A DNA stretch of 6,432 nt from Candidatus Kaiserbacteria bacterium (GTDB lineage: Bacteria; Patescibacteriota; Minisyncoccia; Phycocordibacterales; JABAAK01): positions 1-6,432 of the forward strand of contig JABABE010000048.1 of the NCBI GenBank assembly GCA_014238395.1, read 5' to 3'. The notes beneath the pieces were generated by a model. The model saw only the letters and a program-made list of their open reading frames with translations. It searched no databases and was not told where the DNA came from. Below, piece after piece: positions 5,565-6,432 of the stretch; positions within the stretch are counted from its first letter, which is position 1, and each line of letters begins with the position of its first letter. The position numbers were made by a program, and so were the translations under genes.

Positions 5565-6432
5565 TTAATTATAATTAGGAATTAAAATTTTCCAAATTTC
5601 TTCTTCTTGTTTGTACCATTTGTGTATATTAAAGAAACGATCACTTAGATTAAAGATTAATTCTTTTCTTTCTACTCCTTTTATATATTGTGGGACAATA
5701 TACAAAACATCTGGAGAGTATAAAAATACTGCTGGATTGTCCTGAATTAATAATTCCTTGATATTATTATACACTTTTTCTTTCTCTTGTGCATTAGGTG
5801 TATCTTTTAAATCTTTAAACAGTTTATTTATGTCTGAATTACCATAATTTATAGTTGCTGCAAGACTGTCGTTAATATTAGAATTCCAGATATTCTTTAG
5901 TTCTAGTCTGGATGAGACTTCATAACCCCAAAGAAGGGCATCAAAACTGTTGTTTGTATTTATATATTCACGGAAGTCTGTGTGAGCAGGTATCTTAGCC
6001 TCGATCACCGATGCACCTATTTTTTTCCAATTTTTTTCTATAATTAATAAAGCTTTTTGAAATTCTTCTATATCTGGTGTCGCTATGATTATATTTAGTT
6101 TATCATCACCTTTTTTTCTTATGGAGTCACCTTCAGATATGACCCAATCAAAATCATTAAGTGTCTGATTGAGTTCTATTGTATCTATATTTATATCTTT
6201 TTTTTCTTCATCAGATATAATTAATTTATCTGGTCCATATATAGGGTTTGCATATCCAAGTAAAACTTCATCAATAATTTCACTTCTTATATCTATGTTT
6301 GCAAAAACTGACCGAAGTAGCTGATCAGAAAATAAAAAACCATCACCATGATTAAAAAAAAGCCCAAAGACTTTGTTTGTACCTATCTTTACTATTTTGT
6401 TTTGATTAGAAGACAATAACTCAACACTATCA
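5565..6432 (-). CDS. Family 5 (oligopeptide-type) extracellular solute-binding protein, 5' end outside window
   Basis: The frame is open from the right edge to TAA at 5565-5567, giving 288 visible residues; a TTG at 6414-6416 is internal, since the frame continues upstream as DSVEL. This is the C-terminal part of a DppA/OppA-like binding protein. LLRSVFANIDIRSEIIDEVLLGYANPIYGP matches the family's 'VR.Al..aiDr..i...l..G.a.P...P' block; WKKIGASV...DFREYINTNNSFDALLWGYEVSS matches its 'lkkiGi.v......f....yDa.l.gw' block. A late INKLFKDLKDTPNAQEKEKVYNNIKELLIQDNPAVFLYSPDVLYIV block matches the lobe that closes over the ligand. Family members capture peptides outside the membrane for an ABC importer; the signal peptide or lipobox would lie upstream. 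No permease or ATPase gene is visible. The gene is AT-rich, like rnj, which follows after 20 bases. The family is fairly certain; the substrate is unknown. Confidence 0.85.
   Translation of the reverse strand, partial: DSVELLSSNQNKIVKIGTNKVFGLFFNHGDGFLFSDQLLRSVFANIDIRSEIIDEVLLGYANPIYGPDKLIISDEEKKDINIDTIELNQTLNDFDWVISEGDSIRKKGDDKLNIIIATPDIEEFQKALLIIEKNWKKIGASVIEAKIPAHTDFREYINTNNSFDALLWGYEVSSRLELKNIWNSNINDSLAATINYGNSDINKLFKDLKDTPNAQEKEKVYNNIKELLIQDNPAVFLYSPDVLYIVPQYIKGVERKELIFNLSDRFFNIHKWYKQEEEIWKILIPNYN

Noticed and set aside
6414..6416. TTG as the start of the solute-binding protein
   Set aside because: The frame remains open to the window edge and the visible part aligns only with the C-terminal portion of the family, so the real start is outside.

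Overview
The window looks like a fragment of a Candidate Phyla Radiation (Patescibacteria/Parcubacteria-like) bacterial chromosome. The reasons are: a secreted surface protein that pairs a glycine-rich linker with two peptidoglycan-binding domains of the 'SIGDRG-DV-LQ-YLN' type; an AT-rich background; no clear Shine-Dalgarno site at any visible start; a short endonuclease III; and RNase J next to a family 5 solute-binding protein. This placement rests on remembered family patterns, not on a search. All four protein genes end in TAA and are open in the standard code, so nothing suggests recoded UGA.

Layout. Bases 1-1452 (+) hold the 3' part of the surface protein gene, followed directly by a perfect 13-bp intrinsic terminator. 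From about 1510 to 2720 there is no credible protein gene. This stretch is strikingly G-poor and C/A-rich on the + strand and holds a dispersed family of diverged repeats around a core like CCACCACTGTAGACCAA. A single tRNA-Gln(CUG) on the minus strand (1982-2052) sits in the middle. After an AT-rich spacer, an endonuclease III gene (nth, 2843-3511, +) begins with GTG, six bases after a TATACT box, so it may be a leaderless message. It keeps the catalytic Lys and Asp but has lost the four-cysteine iron-sulfur loop. Bases 3512-3720 form a convergent intergenic region with three hairpins.

On the minus strand, a solute-binding protein gene (5565 to the right edge, 5' end missing) is followed after 20 bases by the RNase J gene (rnj, 3721-5544). 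The two are probably co-transcribed, and the run ends at a strong hairpin at 3689-3714.

The genes are housekeeping and surface functions: cell-wall attachment, base-excision repair, RNA turnover, oligopeptide capture and translation. They do not form one pathway. The least explained element is the strand-asymmetric repeat region around the tRNA. It is not a CRISPR array, integron or insertion sequence by any mark I can see.
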